Positions 44,009 to 52,780 of a stretch of DNA of 64,000 bases are shown in pieces. The notes below the pieces were generated by a model, which worked only from the letters and a program-made list of their open reading frames with translations, was not told where the DNA came from and did no database searches. The stretch's first letter is position 1, and the number at the start of each line of letters is the position of its first letter. A program made the translations under genes and the position numbers. Source of the DNA: Neobacillus sp. PS2-9 (GTDB lineage: Bacteria; Bacillota; Bacilli; Bacillales; Cytobacillaceae); contig NZ_CP133269.1 of assembly GCF_030915525.1 (NCBI RefSeq), positions 4,003,001 through 4,067,000 on the forward strand. The letters run 5' to 3'.

Positions 44009-45628
44009 TTAGCTTTTTCTGAGTACTTCTTTTTGAACTTGTTCGCGCAATGTCATCTTTAGAAATTTACCAACCGAAGTTTTCGGAATTTCTTCCAGGA
44101 AAAGAATGTCATCAGGAATCCACCATTTTGCAAATTGCGGCCTCAAAAAGTCAAATAAGTCTTCTTTCACCACTTTGCTCTTGTATGCGTCTTTTAATAC
44201 TACACATGCGATCGGTCTTTCCTGCCACTGCTCATGTGGCACGGCCACAACCGCTGCTTCAAATACTGCTTCATGGGCCATCAATGCATTTTCTAAGTCG
44301 ACCGAGGAAATCCATTCTCCCCCACTTTTAATTAAGTCCTTCGTTCGGTCAACAATTTTCACAAAACCTTCTTCATCGATCGTGACCACATCACCTGTAT
44401 GAAGCCAACCGTCACGGAAGGCATCTTCTGTTCGTTCATCCCTATAATATTCAGAGGCAATCCACGGGCCTCTAATACACAGTTCACCCATTTCTTTCCC
44501 ATCCCAGGCAACTTCTCCATCCTTACCAACGATTTTGATCTCTAATCCAGGTACAAGCGTCCCCTGCTTAGCTCTTAACTCTAATCTTTCCTCTGGTTCA
44601 AGTTCTTCTTGGTAGCTTTTTAATGTGGAAATGACAACTAGGGGACTCGTTTCTGTCATCCCATAGGCATGCATAAATGGTACCTTATGCCGTTGTTCAA
44701 ATGCCTTAATCATTCCTTTCGGTGCAGCAGAGCCTCCACACAGAATTCCTCGTAAACTACTCATATCATAGGTCCCTTCATCTAGCTCTTTTAATAATCC
44801 GAGCCAAATGGTTGGAACACCTGCTGTTATAGTTACTCTTTCCTGCTCAATTAACTCAGCAAGTAGTTTTGGAGTAAAGTATGGTCCCGGCAACACTAAG
44901 GATGTCCCAAACCACACGGCCGCAAAAGGCATTCCCCATGCATTGGCATGAAACATAGGTACTACTGGAAGGGCAATATCCTTTTCACTTATTGCAGCAC
45001 TATCCGCTAGGCCCAATGCCATACTGTGGAGAACAATTCCTCTGTGGGAATAAACGACACCCTTTGGATTCCCTGTAGTGGCAGATGTATAGCACATACC
45101 AGCAGCATCATTTTCGTCTATATCATTCGGGTAATGAAATTCTGGATTCGCTTCAGCTAATAGCTTTTCATAATGATAGACTGGGGATAGTGATGTTTCA
45201 GGAAGCTCCTCTTCATCCGTCATAATGATAAAGGCTTTTATATTCTTAATATCAGGAGCACATTTTTCAAGTAATGGCAGAATGTCTGAATCAACTAGGA
45301 GAACTTTGTCTTCAGCGTGATTAATAATGTAGGAAATATGCTGAGGGGATAGTCTAATGTTGATGGTATGGAGGACAGCACCCATACATGGAATAGCAAA
45401 GTAGGCTTCTAAGTGGCGGTGATGATTCCACGCTAAGGTTCCTACTCGGTCTCCTCTTTCTACTCCTAATTTTGTGAGGCTGTCTGCAAGACGTCTCGTT
45501 CGTTCTGCTATTTGCTTATAGGTAAGTCTGTGGATTCCTGTTGCCGTCCTTGAAACTACTTGTTTCTTTGGAAAATACTTTTCTGCTCTTTCCATCATTT
45601 GCGTCATCGTTAAAGGTGTTTGAATCAT
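44009..45628 (-). CDS. Acyl-CoA synthetase (medium/long-chain fatty-acid type)
   Basis: A 539-aa ANL-superfamily ligase. The phosphate loop reads YTSATTGNPKG (Ala replaces the usual Gly in the common YTSGTTG form, seen also in AlkK-like enzymes). Other blocks are MHAYGMTETSPL, WLHTGDVVTIDEEGFVKIVDR and PKTSVGKFLK with the catalytic Lys. It resembles the AlkK/medium-chain branch more than LcfB. A perfect 22-bp palindrome lies 31 bp upstream of the start, and no FadR box was found, so its control differs from lcfB. The exact chain-length preference is not readable. Confidence 0.87.
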   Translation of the reverse strand: MIQTPLTMTQMMERAEKYFPKKQVVSRTATGIHRLTYKQIAERTRRLADSLTKLGVERGDRVGTLAWNHHRHLEAYFAIPCMGAVLHTINIRLSPQHISYIINHAEDKVLLVDSDILPLLEKCAPDIKNIKAFIIMTDEEELPETSLSPVYHYEKLLAEANPEFHYPNDIDENDAAGMCYTSATTGNPKGVVYSHRGIVLHSMALGLADSAAISEKDIALPVVPMFHANAWGMPFAAVWFGTSLVLPGPYFTPKLLAELIEQERVTITAGVPTIWLGLLKELDEGTYDMSSLRGILCGGSAAPKGMIKAFEQRHKVPFMHAYGMTETSPLVVISTLKSYQEELEPEERLELRAKQGTLVPGLEIKIVGKDGEVAWDGKEMGELCIRGPWIASEYYRDERTEDAFRDGWLHTGDVVTIDEEGFVKIVDRTKDLIKSGGEWISSVDLENALMAHEAVFEAAVVAVPHEQWQERPIACVVLKDAYKSKVVKEDLFDFLRPQFAKWWIPDDILFLEEIPKTSVGKFLKMTLREQVQKEVLRKS

Positions 45629-45658
45629 AGCGATATCCCCTCCATTAATGAAAGCTTC

Positions 45659-45680
45659 TCATCATAGAATTCTATGATGA
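45659..45680. promoter_or_regulatory. Perfect 22-bp palindrome before the acyl-CoA synthetase gene
   Basis: Half-site TCATCATAGAA followed immediately by its exact reverse complement. It does not match the FadR consensus. Probable operator; regulator unknown. Confidence 0.5.
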
Positions 45681-45747
45681 TCATCCTATTAATTATTCTT
45701 CATTCAGATAGATATTTCCTTTATAAAGAACACAACTTAAGAAAACC

Positions 45748-45780
45748 CAAGCGCCTTGATCAGCCCCGATCAAAAAGACT
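45748..45780. repeat. Partial copy of hairpin repeat R120
   Basis: The segment AAGCGCCTTGATCAGCCCC matches the first 19 bases of copy 1; the sequence then diverges (a different inverted repeat around GACTGGTCGA). A truncated or recombined member. Confidence 0.55.
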
Positions 45781-45868
45781 GGTCGATTTAGTCGAGCACA
45801 GGCCTAGACCTAGTCGCATTTAAGTGCACAAAAGTTCTTATCTTTAAGTATCCAAGCAACCTTCCTAT

Positions 45869-46500
45869 ATGTATTAGAAACTTCTACTACTTACCGATCG
45901 CGTTATTTTTCATTTACCACGGGCATTAGAAACTTTTCCTATTTACCGCTCGGGCACTTTTCCCCTTCCCACGGGCATTAGAAACTATCCCTATTTACCG
46001 GTCGTACACTTTTTCTCTTGGCTCGGGCACTAGAAACTATCCCTATTTACCGCTCGGGCACTTTTTCTCTTGGCTCGGGCATTAGAAACTTCCCCATTTA
46101 CCGATCGCCCACTTTTTTCTTGGCTCGGGCATTAGAAACTTCCCTATTTACCGCTCGGGCACTTTTTCTCTTGGCTCGGGCATTAGAAACTTTCCCTATT
46201 TACCAGTCGGGCACTTTTTCTCTTGGCATGGGCATTAGAAACTTTCCCTATTTACCGCTCGGGCACTTTTTCTCTTGGCATGGGCATTAGAAACTTTCCC
46301 TATTTACCGCTCGGGCACTTTTTCTCTTGGCTCGGGCATTAGAAACTTCCCCTATTTACAGCTTGCCCACTTATTCTCTTGGCGTGGGCATTAGAAACTT
46401 TCCCTATTTACCGGTCGGACACTTTTCCCCTTCCCACGGGCATTAGAAACTTCCCCTATTTACAGCTCCCGCACTTTTTCTCTGACCACGAATATTAGAT
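45869..46500. repeat. 52-bp tandem array 3 (about 13 units, phased direct repeats)
   Basis: Units start at about 45869, 45921, 45973, 46025, 46077, 46128, 46178, 46230, 46282, 46334, 46386, 46438 and 46490, almost exactly 52 bp apart. The unit is GGGCATTAGAAACTTTCCCT, then ATTTACCGCTCGGGCAC, then TTTTTCTCTTGGCTC. Many units hold two CTCGGGCA boxes (for example at 46022, 46053 and 46074) spaced 31 and 21 bp. I see no long inverted repeat. It fills the gap between hemZ and the acyl-CoA synthetase; the open frame across it is a by-product. Confidence 0.92.
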
Positions 46501-46604
46501 ACACTTCCTTTCTTTTACCGTTCGGAATTCTTTCCATTGAATCGGGACATGATATACCACACTATCAAAGACTGGCTTTGACAAATTTTATACTTTCTTG
46601 CCTT

Positions 46605-46635
46605 CAAAAAAAATCCCCCTGCTAGTTTAAGCAGG
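46605..46635 (-). terminator. Terminator of hemZ
   Basis: Stem CCTGCT/AGCAGG over the hemZ stop, followed on the minus strand by GGGGATTTTTTTT. Confidence 0.75.
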
Positions 46636-48138
46636 AGAACCTTTTTCGGTGAATAGCTCTTCTAGGATGTTGATTTTATCCTCAGTATATTTTTCAAAGC
46701 TATCGTTATAAGTTTTAGGATCTTTAGGGTTAGCAAAGTGAGTAATTTTCCCGCTTAACGGGTCAATAAATTTACTCGCTGCCCCACAGCCGAGCCCGAT
46801 GATTGTTTGCTGTTCCTCCATAATCATAATTTTATAGATACTTTCTTGATTTGGGAGAGAATAGCCAACATTCTCTAGATTACCAAGGATGTTCTTTTGT
46901 CGGTATAAGTAGTATGGCACATACCCATGAGCTGTGGTCCAATCCTGGGCTAGCCCCATCATCTTTTCAACCTCTTCACGATCTGCTACCTTATACTTTT
47001 GTTTATTCTTGGTCATTTCTGATGCCCGCTTGAATGAAAGTGTATGAACAGTCAGTGATTCAGGCATTAACTTCTCTGTCTCGAACAAAGAGTGAGTAAA
47101 TTCAGGAATCCCTTCACCAGGGAGACCAATAATTAAATCCATATTAATATTGTTCATGCCCATTTCACGAGCTAAGTGATATTTATTAATCGTTTCGGTT
47201 ACCGTATGATGTCTGCCAATGGCTTTCAACGTCTCCTGCGTATATGACTGCGGATTGATACTAATCCGGTCAATATTCCACTTCTTAAGGACTTCTAATT
47301 TTTCAGGAGTAATGGTATCCGGACGTCCCGCTTCAACCGTAATTTCACGAATGTTTTCTACATCAGGAAAAGACATATACATTTCTTCATATAGCATATC
47401 CATCTCTTCAGCAGTAATACTCGTTGGGGTACCTCCCCCATAATATACAGTGGTGATACGAACACCTTTTTCTTTTAACCATGCTCCAATTCTCTTCATT
47501 TCGTAATGAAGTCCACCAAGAAAGGAATCCACAGATCCTTGACGTCCATTGATTGCATAGGCAGGAAAAGTGCAGTATGCACATTTCGTCGGACAAAATG
47601 GAATGCCAATATAAATACTGACTTCTTTTTGAAGCGAGTAGAGATCGGGAACGACAGTAAGCTGACGGTCGACAATATGCTGCATTAGTTCAATTTTCTC
47701 ATCAGATATTAAGTAATCATCCTTTAATTGCTGATGAGCATCCTTTAATGGAATCCCTTCTTGAACTTTTCTATGAAGTAATTTTGTTGGTCTTACTCCT
47801 GTTAAGATACCCCACTTTTGGATAATACCAGTAAATCCTTGCAAAACGGATAAATAGATTTGGGCAACCGCATTTTTTATTTGCTTAAAGTTTTCCTTTT
47901 CGGAATTTGTGGGGGACCACTCTTTTTCATATTCAGCAACTACTACTTTTTCCGCCTGGTCCTTTAACTCAGCAGAAACAGAAATAGTTTCCTGAACATT
48001 CATCTTAAACTCTATACATATATCCGCTTCCTCATTTATTGCTTTTATAATCTGCGATTCTTCAAAGAACAAATTAGCAATCAACTGAAGCGGACGATTA
48101 AATCTTTCATCCTCTAACCCTATTATAGAAATTCGCAA
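46627..48138 (-). CDS. hemZ: Radical SAM coproporphyrinogen-dehydrogenase-like protein HemZ
   Basis: A 503-aa radical-SAM protein of the HemN/HemZ family. The Fe-S motif CPTKCAYC puts Cys182, Cys186 and Cys189 in CxxxCxxC. The SAM-binding GGGTPTSI follows. An N-terminal extension of about 160 residues is typical of HemZ rather than HemN. It is assigned to oxygen-independent coproporphyrinogen III oxidation, though activity of HemZ in Gram-positives is debated. The start is TTG at 48138 with AGAGGTGA upstream. Confidence 0.9.
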   Translation of the reverse strand: MRISIIGLEDERFNRPLQLIANLFFEESQIIKAINEEADICIEFKMNVQETISVSAELKDQAEKVVVAEYEKEWSPTNSEKENFKQIKNAVAQIYLSVLQGFTGIIQKWGILTGVRPTKLLHRKVQEGIPLKDAHQQLKDDYLISDEKIELMQHIVDRQLTVVPDLYSLQKEVSIYIGIPFCPTKCAYCTFPAYAINGRQGSVDSFLGGLHYEMKRIGAWLKEKGVRITTVYYGGGTPTSITAEEMDMLYEEMYMSFPDVENIREITVEAGRPDTITPEKLEVLKKWNIDRISINPQSYTQETLKAIGRHHTVTETINKYHLAREMGMNNINMDLIIGLPGEGIPEFTHSLFETEKLMPESLTVHTLSFKRASEMTKNKQKYKVADREEVEKMMGLAQDWTTAHGYVPYYLYRQKNILGNLENVGYSLPNQESIYKIMIMEEQQTIIGLGCGAASKFIDPLSGKITHFANPKDPKTYNDSFEKYTEDKINILEELFTEKGSPA

Positions 48139-48313
48139 AAAATCACCTCTAGGAAAAAGCAGAAGCGCCTTAACCGGCGCCTAAGCTTTTCATCTCAATC
48201 TCCCTTAAGTGTACAAATTCATGAAAATAAGGTCAATACGGTGGAAATTATTCAATAAATAATAGACTCTGTTATTATTCATTGTTGATTTTCGTTGCAG
48301 GTATGAGAATTCA

Positions 48314-48500
48314 TAGGCGGAGAATTTCCGGCTAATGTATATAGAGGAAGCTTAAGAAGCAGAAATAGGCGGAGAAATTCCGATTAACTGCTCTAAATAA
48401 GACAAAATCCAAAGATTTGGATAATATAAACGGAAAAACTTCCTTTATTTTTAAGGAATTATGGGTATTTTTCAATTTAAACGGAATTTTACCGTTTATT
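48314..48500. repeat. Short, decayed 52-bp-type array 4 (four units)
   Basis: Units at about 48315 and 48367 (AGGCGGAGAATTTCCG and AGGCGGAGAAATTCCG, 52 bp apart), 48428 (AAACGGAAAAACTTCC) and 48479 (AAACGGAATTTTACCGTTTA, 51 bp later). Each is a short inverted repeat with CGGAA/TTCCG-like arms. The rest of the hemZ-yhaX gap has a small GCGCC/GGCGC hairpin (48166-48182) and no gene. Confidence 0.6.
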
Positions 48501-48545
48501 TTTCAAACACAGTGAAATCAACAAGTACAATTTTGATAGAACTAA

Positions 48546-48581
48546 AAAAAATATCAAAGGCAATTGCCAATGATATTTTTT
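48546..48581. terminator. Terminator of yhaX
   Basis: Arms AAAAAATATCA/TGATATTTTTT enclose the palindrome GGCAATTGCC; a T-run is present on both strands. It lies just beyond the yhaX stop. Confidence 0.8.
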
Positions 48582-48585
48582 CAAA

Positions 48586-49455
48586 TTAGTTTTTTATAAT
48601 CTTCATTTTTCTTAAAAACTCAATTGGCTGTTGCTTTCGAAAATGTTCTTTTACCATATAAGCTACACCATTTTCATTTTCCGACCTCGTTACCCAATCC
48701 GAAGCTTTTTTTACATCGAAATCGGCATTCCACATGGAAACCCCAAGGCCAACCGCCTCAATCAATGGAATATCATCGGTTCCATCGCCAATATAAACCA
48801 TTTCACCTAAACGAATTCCTAATTGACTTCCTAGGTAGGTTAATCCGTCTAGCTTGGAGATACCTGCTGGAACGATGTCTAAACGCAGTGAATCTAGTTC
48901 AATGATATCAATTTCATTAAACATTTTACCCAATGCCGTCTTCGCATCAAGGAGATCATTCTTGCTTTCAAAATATACCTCTATTTTTGGCGGTGTAACT
49001 GGCTGGTCATGTAAGTACTCACTTAGAGATGAGACAAACTGCTGCGAATAAAACATGGGATCACCTGAAGTGAATATCGTTTTTGCTAACAGTTGATTGT
49101 TTAGTTTAAATTTATTGGCTAAAGAAAATTGTTCATGAACCAAACGAATTTGGCATGGTAATGCCTCTAAAAAGCGGATCGTATCATAGGTAATATCCTC
49201 ATTAATTCTTTGTACGTATACTGGTTTTTCGGCGGAGTTTGCAATGAAAGCACCTTGATGTGTAATAAGTGGTGATTTTATTTTTAACGCTTTGGCTACC
49301 TTTTTTGCTGAAGGAAAACTACGTGAAGTGACAAGCGTGACATAAATGCCTTTTTGTTGTACATACTCAATAGCTTCTTTTGTTGATTTATGAATTTTTC
49401 CATTCGTTTGAAGAAGCGTACCATCAATATTTAACGCAAGTAAGCGATAAATCAT
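48586..49455 (-). CDS. yhaX: HAD-superfamily (Cof-type) protein YhaX with altered nucleophile
   Basis: A 289-aa Cof-subfamily HAD protein. Motif I normally reads DxDGT, with the first Asp as nucleophile; here it reads ALNIDGTLL, so position 9 is Asn (codon AAT, minus strand). Motif II is TLVTSRSFPSA, and motif IV MVYIGDGTDDIPLI is intact. The type-C2 cap lies between (about residues 85-190). Syntenic with B. subtilis yhaX (288 aa), a gene of the sporulation SigE regulon; my recollection is that B. subtilis YhaX carries the same Asn. Classical phosphatase activity is doubtful. Confidence 0.87.
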   Translation of the reverse strand: MIYRLLALNIDGTLLQTNGKIHKSTKEAIEYVQQKGIYVTLVTSRSFPSAKKVAKALKIKSPLITHQGAFIANSAEKPVYVQRINEDITYDTIRFLEALPCQIRLVHEQFSLANKFKLNNQLLAKTIFTSGDPMFYSQQFVSSLSEYLHDQPVTPPKIEVYFESKNDLLDAKTALGKMFNEIDIIELDSLRLDIVPAGISKLDGLTYLGSQLGIRLGEMVYIGDGTDDIPLIEAVGLGVSMWNADFDVKKASDWVTRSENENGVAYMVKEHFRKQQPIEFLRKMKIIKN

Positions 49456-49555
49456 TAATTTGCCCCCTGTCCTTGGTGAAATTGCCTTATTACACTTTTA
49501 TGACTTTTCACTTCTGAATAGAACAGTACAAAAAAAAGAGGGCTCAGTGATACAA

Positions 49556-49589
49556 AGAAAAAGACCCTCGGTTTCTAGTACCGAAGGTC
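49556..49589 (-). terminator. Terminator of yheA
   Basis: Stem GACCTTCGGT/ACCGAGGGTC on the minus strand with one G-U pair, followed by TTTTTC. Confidence 0.75.
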
Positions 49590-49604
49590 AATGGGTAAGA
49601 TAGC

Positions 49605-49952
49605 TTACATTTTTCCGTATAAATCCTCTAATGGTTTCATAATGATTTGATTTAGTTCACCAATAATCATACTCATCCGTTGTTCCGCCTGCATCAGATT
49701 GGCAATTTTAGGATTCTGCTGAACGAGTCCAACTGTGGACTGTGCCTGTTGAACCTCTTGCTCAGAAATATCTTGGCCCATCATCTGCTTTTGGGATAAG
49801 TTCATTTGAATTTGACGGAATTGATCAAACATTTGCTTTGCTTGGGGATCTGCGTTAACTACTTTATACGCCTCTTGTAATTGGGTATACTCAGCACTTT
49901 GGCGGATCGCTGTTTCTAAAGCATAAGCGGTATCATGTAAATTCACTGCCAC
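49605..49952 (-). CDS. yheA: YlbF/YmcA-family protein YheA
   Basis: A 115-aa helical protein with LHDTAYALETAIRQSAEY and DPQAKQMFDQFRQIQMNLSQ, typical of the YlbF/YmcA/YheA (Com_YlbF) fold. YlbF and YmcA form the RNase Y-specificity complex; YheA itself has no defined role. The start is GTG at 49952 with AGGAG nine bases upstream. MITE copy D lies only 24 bp from the start codon, with its target duplication abutting the Shine-Dalgarno. Confidence 0.85.
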   Translation of the reverse strand: MAVNLHDTAYALETAIRQSAEYTQLQEAYKVVNADPQAKQMFDQFRQIQMNLSQKQMMGQDISEQEVQQAQSTVGLVQQNPKIANLMQAEQRMSMIIGELNQIIMKPLEDLYGKM

Positions 49953-49976
49953 TTTCGTTCACTCCTTTTTTTGAAT

Positions 49977-50158
49977 GGCTTTGTTAAAGTTGTCTGTTGA
50001 TTTCCGCTCCAGGCGCGAGCGGTTCGTGGGCGTTTCGGCGAGCCTCCTCGGCGCTCACGCCTGCGGGGTCTCCCCTGAACCGTACTCCCACAGGAGTCTT
50101 CGCGCCTTCCGCTCCAATCAACAGAGTATAAAAATCAACAATGATCTTCAACACAGCC
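49977..50158 (-). mobile_element. MITE copy D with perfect 8-bp target duplication
   Basis: In the opposite orientation to the other copies. Ends GGCTTTGTTAAAG and CTTCAACACAGCC (two mismatches as inverted repeats) are flanked by TTTTGAAT at 49969-49976 and 50159-50166. Length 182 bp. It separates the divergent yheA and coat-protein operons. No transposase. Confidence 0.92.
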
Positions 50159-50227
50159 TTTTGAATAACAATTCCTAACAACTATAACAAACTATTCCGA
50201 TAAACGCGAGAATGTTAAAATCACCTT

Positions 50228-50255
50228 ACCGATTGAATGAACATAGCATACTATA
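50228..50255 (+). promoter_or_regulatory. Candidate sigma-K/sigma-E promoter of the coat-protein operon
   Basis: A -10-like CATACTATA (fits CATAnnnTA) at 50247-50255 has an AC pair 17 bp upstream (50228-50229). This would give a leader of about 33 nt, in keeping with a mother-cell coat operon. Consensus match by eye only. Confidence 0.4.
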
Positions 50256-50294
50256 TCAGCAAATACCCAGAAGCCTAGTAAATGAGGAGTGTGT

Positions 50295-51680
50295 ATGTCA
50301 GTTCCGTTAATCCCCATTACGATGATTCCAACAAAAATAGATAATGAAAACAAGTACCTTTTACAAATGTCAGATTCACTGGTTGCTCAACTACAATTAA
50401 ATAAAGGGCAGCGTCTAAAAGTAACGATCGGACAAAAAACAATAACCATGTACGTGCAGCAATTCGCAGGAGCAGTGAACGAATTATTTTTATCTGAATC
50501 TACTCTCGAAGAATTTCATCTTCCAATTAAAAAATTTACATTACAAGCCATGTATCAACCGGACAATCAAGAACTGACCCTCGGACCTATCATTGGTTTA
50601 TTAACCAATTTCCCTTCCACTAACACTAGTGACATTCATTTTCGTTCCATCCATGCCTTCTGTGAAGAGCTGCATCAGGAAGTAACTGAGCGTGGTGGTT
50701 TCTTTTACGTGTTTACTTATGATCAACCTATGGGCCAAGGGTATTATTTTGAAAATGAAAAATGGACCTTAGCTAAACTACCTTTACCAAATGTGATTTA
50801 TAACCGTATACACTCTAGAAGACTCGAGAAACAGAAGTCCTACCTGTATTTTCGCCAAGGACTCGAACAATTGATGATTCCTTTATTTAATGACCGCTTT
50901 CTCTCCAAATGGGAAATTTACGAACATGTAAAGGAAGAAAATCAGCTTACTCCTTTTATTCCGGAGACTAAACTCTTTTCTAAAGATCATCTGAAAGAGT
51001 TCGCTAATAAATATCAGACGATATTTCTAAAGCCTATCCATGGAAGTCAAGGAAGAAACATTATTAAAATAATCAAAAATACTGAAGAAAACCACTATAC
51101 ACTTCAAACCTCCTTATCCGTTCCGTTAAAAAATTTGTTAGCACAATATACCATTGATGAGATTTACCAACTTTTAAAGCCCATACTTAATAATCGCATC
51201 TATATTATTCAGCAGGGCATTGACTTATTCACCCACAATTCTTGTGCAGTGGATTTTAGAGTCTTGTGCCACAAAAAGTTAAATGACAATTGGAAGGTAA
51301 CTTCAACAGTTGCGCGAATTGCAGCAGAACATGAATTTGTGTCCAATATCGCAAGAGGGGGAACCATTACGAGACCTATATATGCTTTACAGAATGGGAT
51401 GACTCAAAAAAAGGCGGTAGAAGCTATTACCCTTATGAAGGAATTAGCAATTGAGACTGCTTCAGTCATTAGCCGACATACTGAAGGTTTATTTGGCGAA
51501 CTTGGAATTGATATAGGCATAGATCAAGCTGGTAAACCGTGGTTAATTGAAGTAAATTCTAAGCCTTCCAAGAACTTTGAGGATGGCTTAGGAAAAATTA
51601 GACCGTCTGCCAAAGCAATCATTCAATTTTGCACAGAACTTGCTTTTGACTTTGCGGTAGTGAAGGAGGATTTTACTTGA
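50295..51680 (+). CDS. YheC/YheD-family endospore coat-associated ATP-grasp protein (YheD-like, first of four)
   Basis: A 461-aa protein with an N-terminal domain (about 1-90), then an ATP-grasp core: YNRIHSRRLEK, FLKPIHGSQGRNI (nucleotide-binding Lys), VDFRVLCHK and GIDIGIDQAGKPWLIEVNSK (Mg-binding Glu/Asn). The family is associated with the spore coat, but its ligase substrate is unknown. ATG 50295 has GAGGAG five bases upstream. First gene of a tightly coupled four-gene operon whose members alternate long (YheD-like) and short (YheC-like). Confidence 0.85.
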   Translation: MSVPLIPITMIPTKIDNENKYLLQMSDSLVAQLQLNKGQRLKVTIGQKTITMYVQQFAGAVNELFLSESTLEEFHLPIKKFTLQAMYQPDNQELTLGPIIGLLTNFPSTNTSDIHFRSIHAFCEELHQEVTERGGFFYVFTYDQPMGQGYYFENEKWTLAKLPLPNVIYNRIHSRRLEKQKSYLYFRQGLEQLMIPLFNDRFLSKWEIYEHVKEENQLTPFIPETKLFSKDHLKEFANKYQTIFLKPIHGSQGRNIIKIIKNTEENHYTLQTSLSVPLKNLLAQYTIDEIYQLLKPILNNRIYIIQQGIDLFTHNSCAVDFRVLCHKKLNDNWKVTSTVARIAAEHEFVSNIARGGTITRPIYALQNGMTQKKAVEAITLMKELAIETASVISRHTEGLFGELGIDIGIDQAGKPWLIEVNSKPSKNFEDGLGKIRPSAKAIIQFCTELAFDFAVVKEDFT

Positions 51681-52780
51681 TTACGCTTGGAATAATGACT
51701 TTAACTATGGATAGTGAACAGTCTTATATTAACGATATAGCTCGTCATGCGAAAGAATGCCAAATGGAGATTTTCCGGTTCTCTCCATCCCAGATTGATC
51801 CACTCACGCTTATGGTTAACGGGAGAAAATATCAACCAATAGACCAATCCTGGGTCGAATGTGAATGTCCGATTCCCACCATTATTTATGATCGATGTTT
51901 TTACGGAGATGATGACCATTCCAAACAATGCATGCCAATTGTCTCCTGGCTAAAAAGCAGACAGGAGATTACTTTTTTAGGATATGGATTACCAAATAAA
52001 CTTGAATTATATCATTCATTGAAAGAAACACTTCTATCTTCCTACCTTCCTGTAAGTCAAGCCGTATCAGAACCATCCCTAATCATACAAAAATTATCTT
52101 CCATTCAAAGAATTATTTTAAAGCCAGTTAACGGGTCACAAGGGTACGGTATTTATTACTTGAAGAGGAATGACAAAACCTATCAAGTAAAAACAGAAAA
52201 GAACAAAGAAATTATTACGCGTATTTTTCCAAATGAAACGAAACTTCTTCTTTGGCTAAACACATTGCTAAAAAAGCATAAGTATCTACTACAACCATAC
52301 CTAGAGTTAACCAATAATGAATTACAACCATTTGATATACGTGTTCTTCTTCAAAAAAATGAAAAAGGGGGTTGGGTTGAAGGTGGTAGAGGGGTCCGTG
52401 TAGGCAGTACTGGGGGAATCTTATCAAACTTAAGTGCCGGTGGCTCGGTGTTCCCTTTTAATACTTGGCTAAAAACGTTACCCACTATAACTGCCGAGTA
52501 TATCCGCCAAGAATTAAATTATATTCTTACGAACCTCCCATCCATTTTAGAACAAGAATTTATGCCTTTATTTGAAATTGGAGTAGATATAGGCGTGGCA
52601 AAAAATGGAGGGTTATGGATTCTTGATATGAATTCAAAACCAGGAAGAAAAGTTCTTTTACAAACCCAACCAAATGTTCAAGATGTACTCTCGCGCGCTC
52701 CCCTTCTTTATGGAAAATACCTTTCTCAGTCGGAAGAAACAGAAAGGAAGATCTATTATGAGAAAACATTATCTCATTGA
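51677..52780 (+). CDS. YheC/YheD-family endospore coat-associated ATP-grasp protein (YheC-like, second of four)
   Basis: A 367-aa member lacking the long N-terminal domain. Core motifs are YDRCFYGDD, ILKPVNGSQGYGIYYL, FDIRVLLQK and GVDIGVAKNGGLWILDMNSK; here Asp replaces the usual Glu before MNSKP. The start is TTG at 51677 with AAGGAGG seven bases upstream, and TTGA overlaps the previous stop, so translation is coupled. The next gene begins 23 bp before its stop. Confidence 0.85.
   Translation: MITLGIMTLTMDSEQSYINDIARHAKECQMEIFRFSPSQIDPLTLMVNGRKYQPIDQSWVECECPIPTIIYDRCFYGDDDHSKQCMPIVSWLKSRQEITFLGYGLPNKLELYHSLKETLLSSYLPVSQAVSEPSLIIQKLSSIQRIILKPVNGSQGYGIYYLKRNDKTYQVKTEKNKEIITRIFPNETKLLLWLNTLLKKHKYLLQPYLELTNNELQPFDIRVLLQKNEKGGWVEGGRGVRVGSTGGILSNLSAGGSVFPFNTWLKTLPTITAEYIRQELNYILTNLPSILEQEFMPLFEIGVDIGVAKNGGLWILDMNSKPGRKVLLQTQPNVQDVLSRAPLLYGKYLSQSEETERKIYYEKTLSH

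Noticed and set aside
46018..46290. Repeat protein encoded by array 3
   Set aside because: The period of 52 is not a multiple of three, so the reading frame changes each unit; the sequence is conserved as DNA, not as protein.
48160..48185. Fourth copy of the R120 repeat
   Set aside because: Only AGCGCCTTAACCGGCGCCT is shared in style; it is a small hairpin with too little identity.
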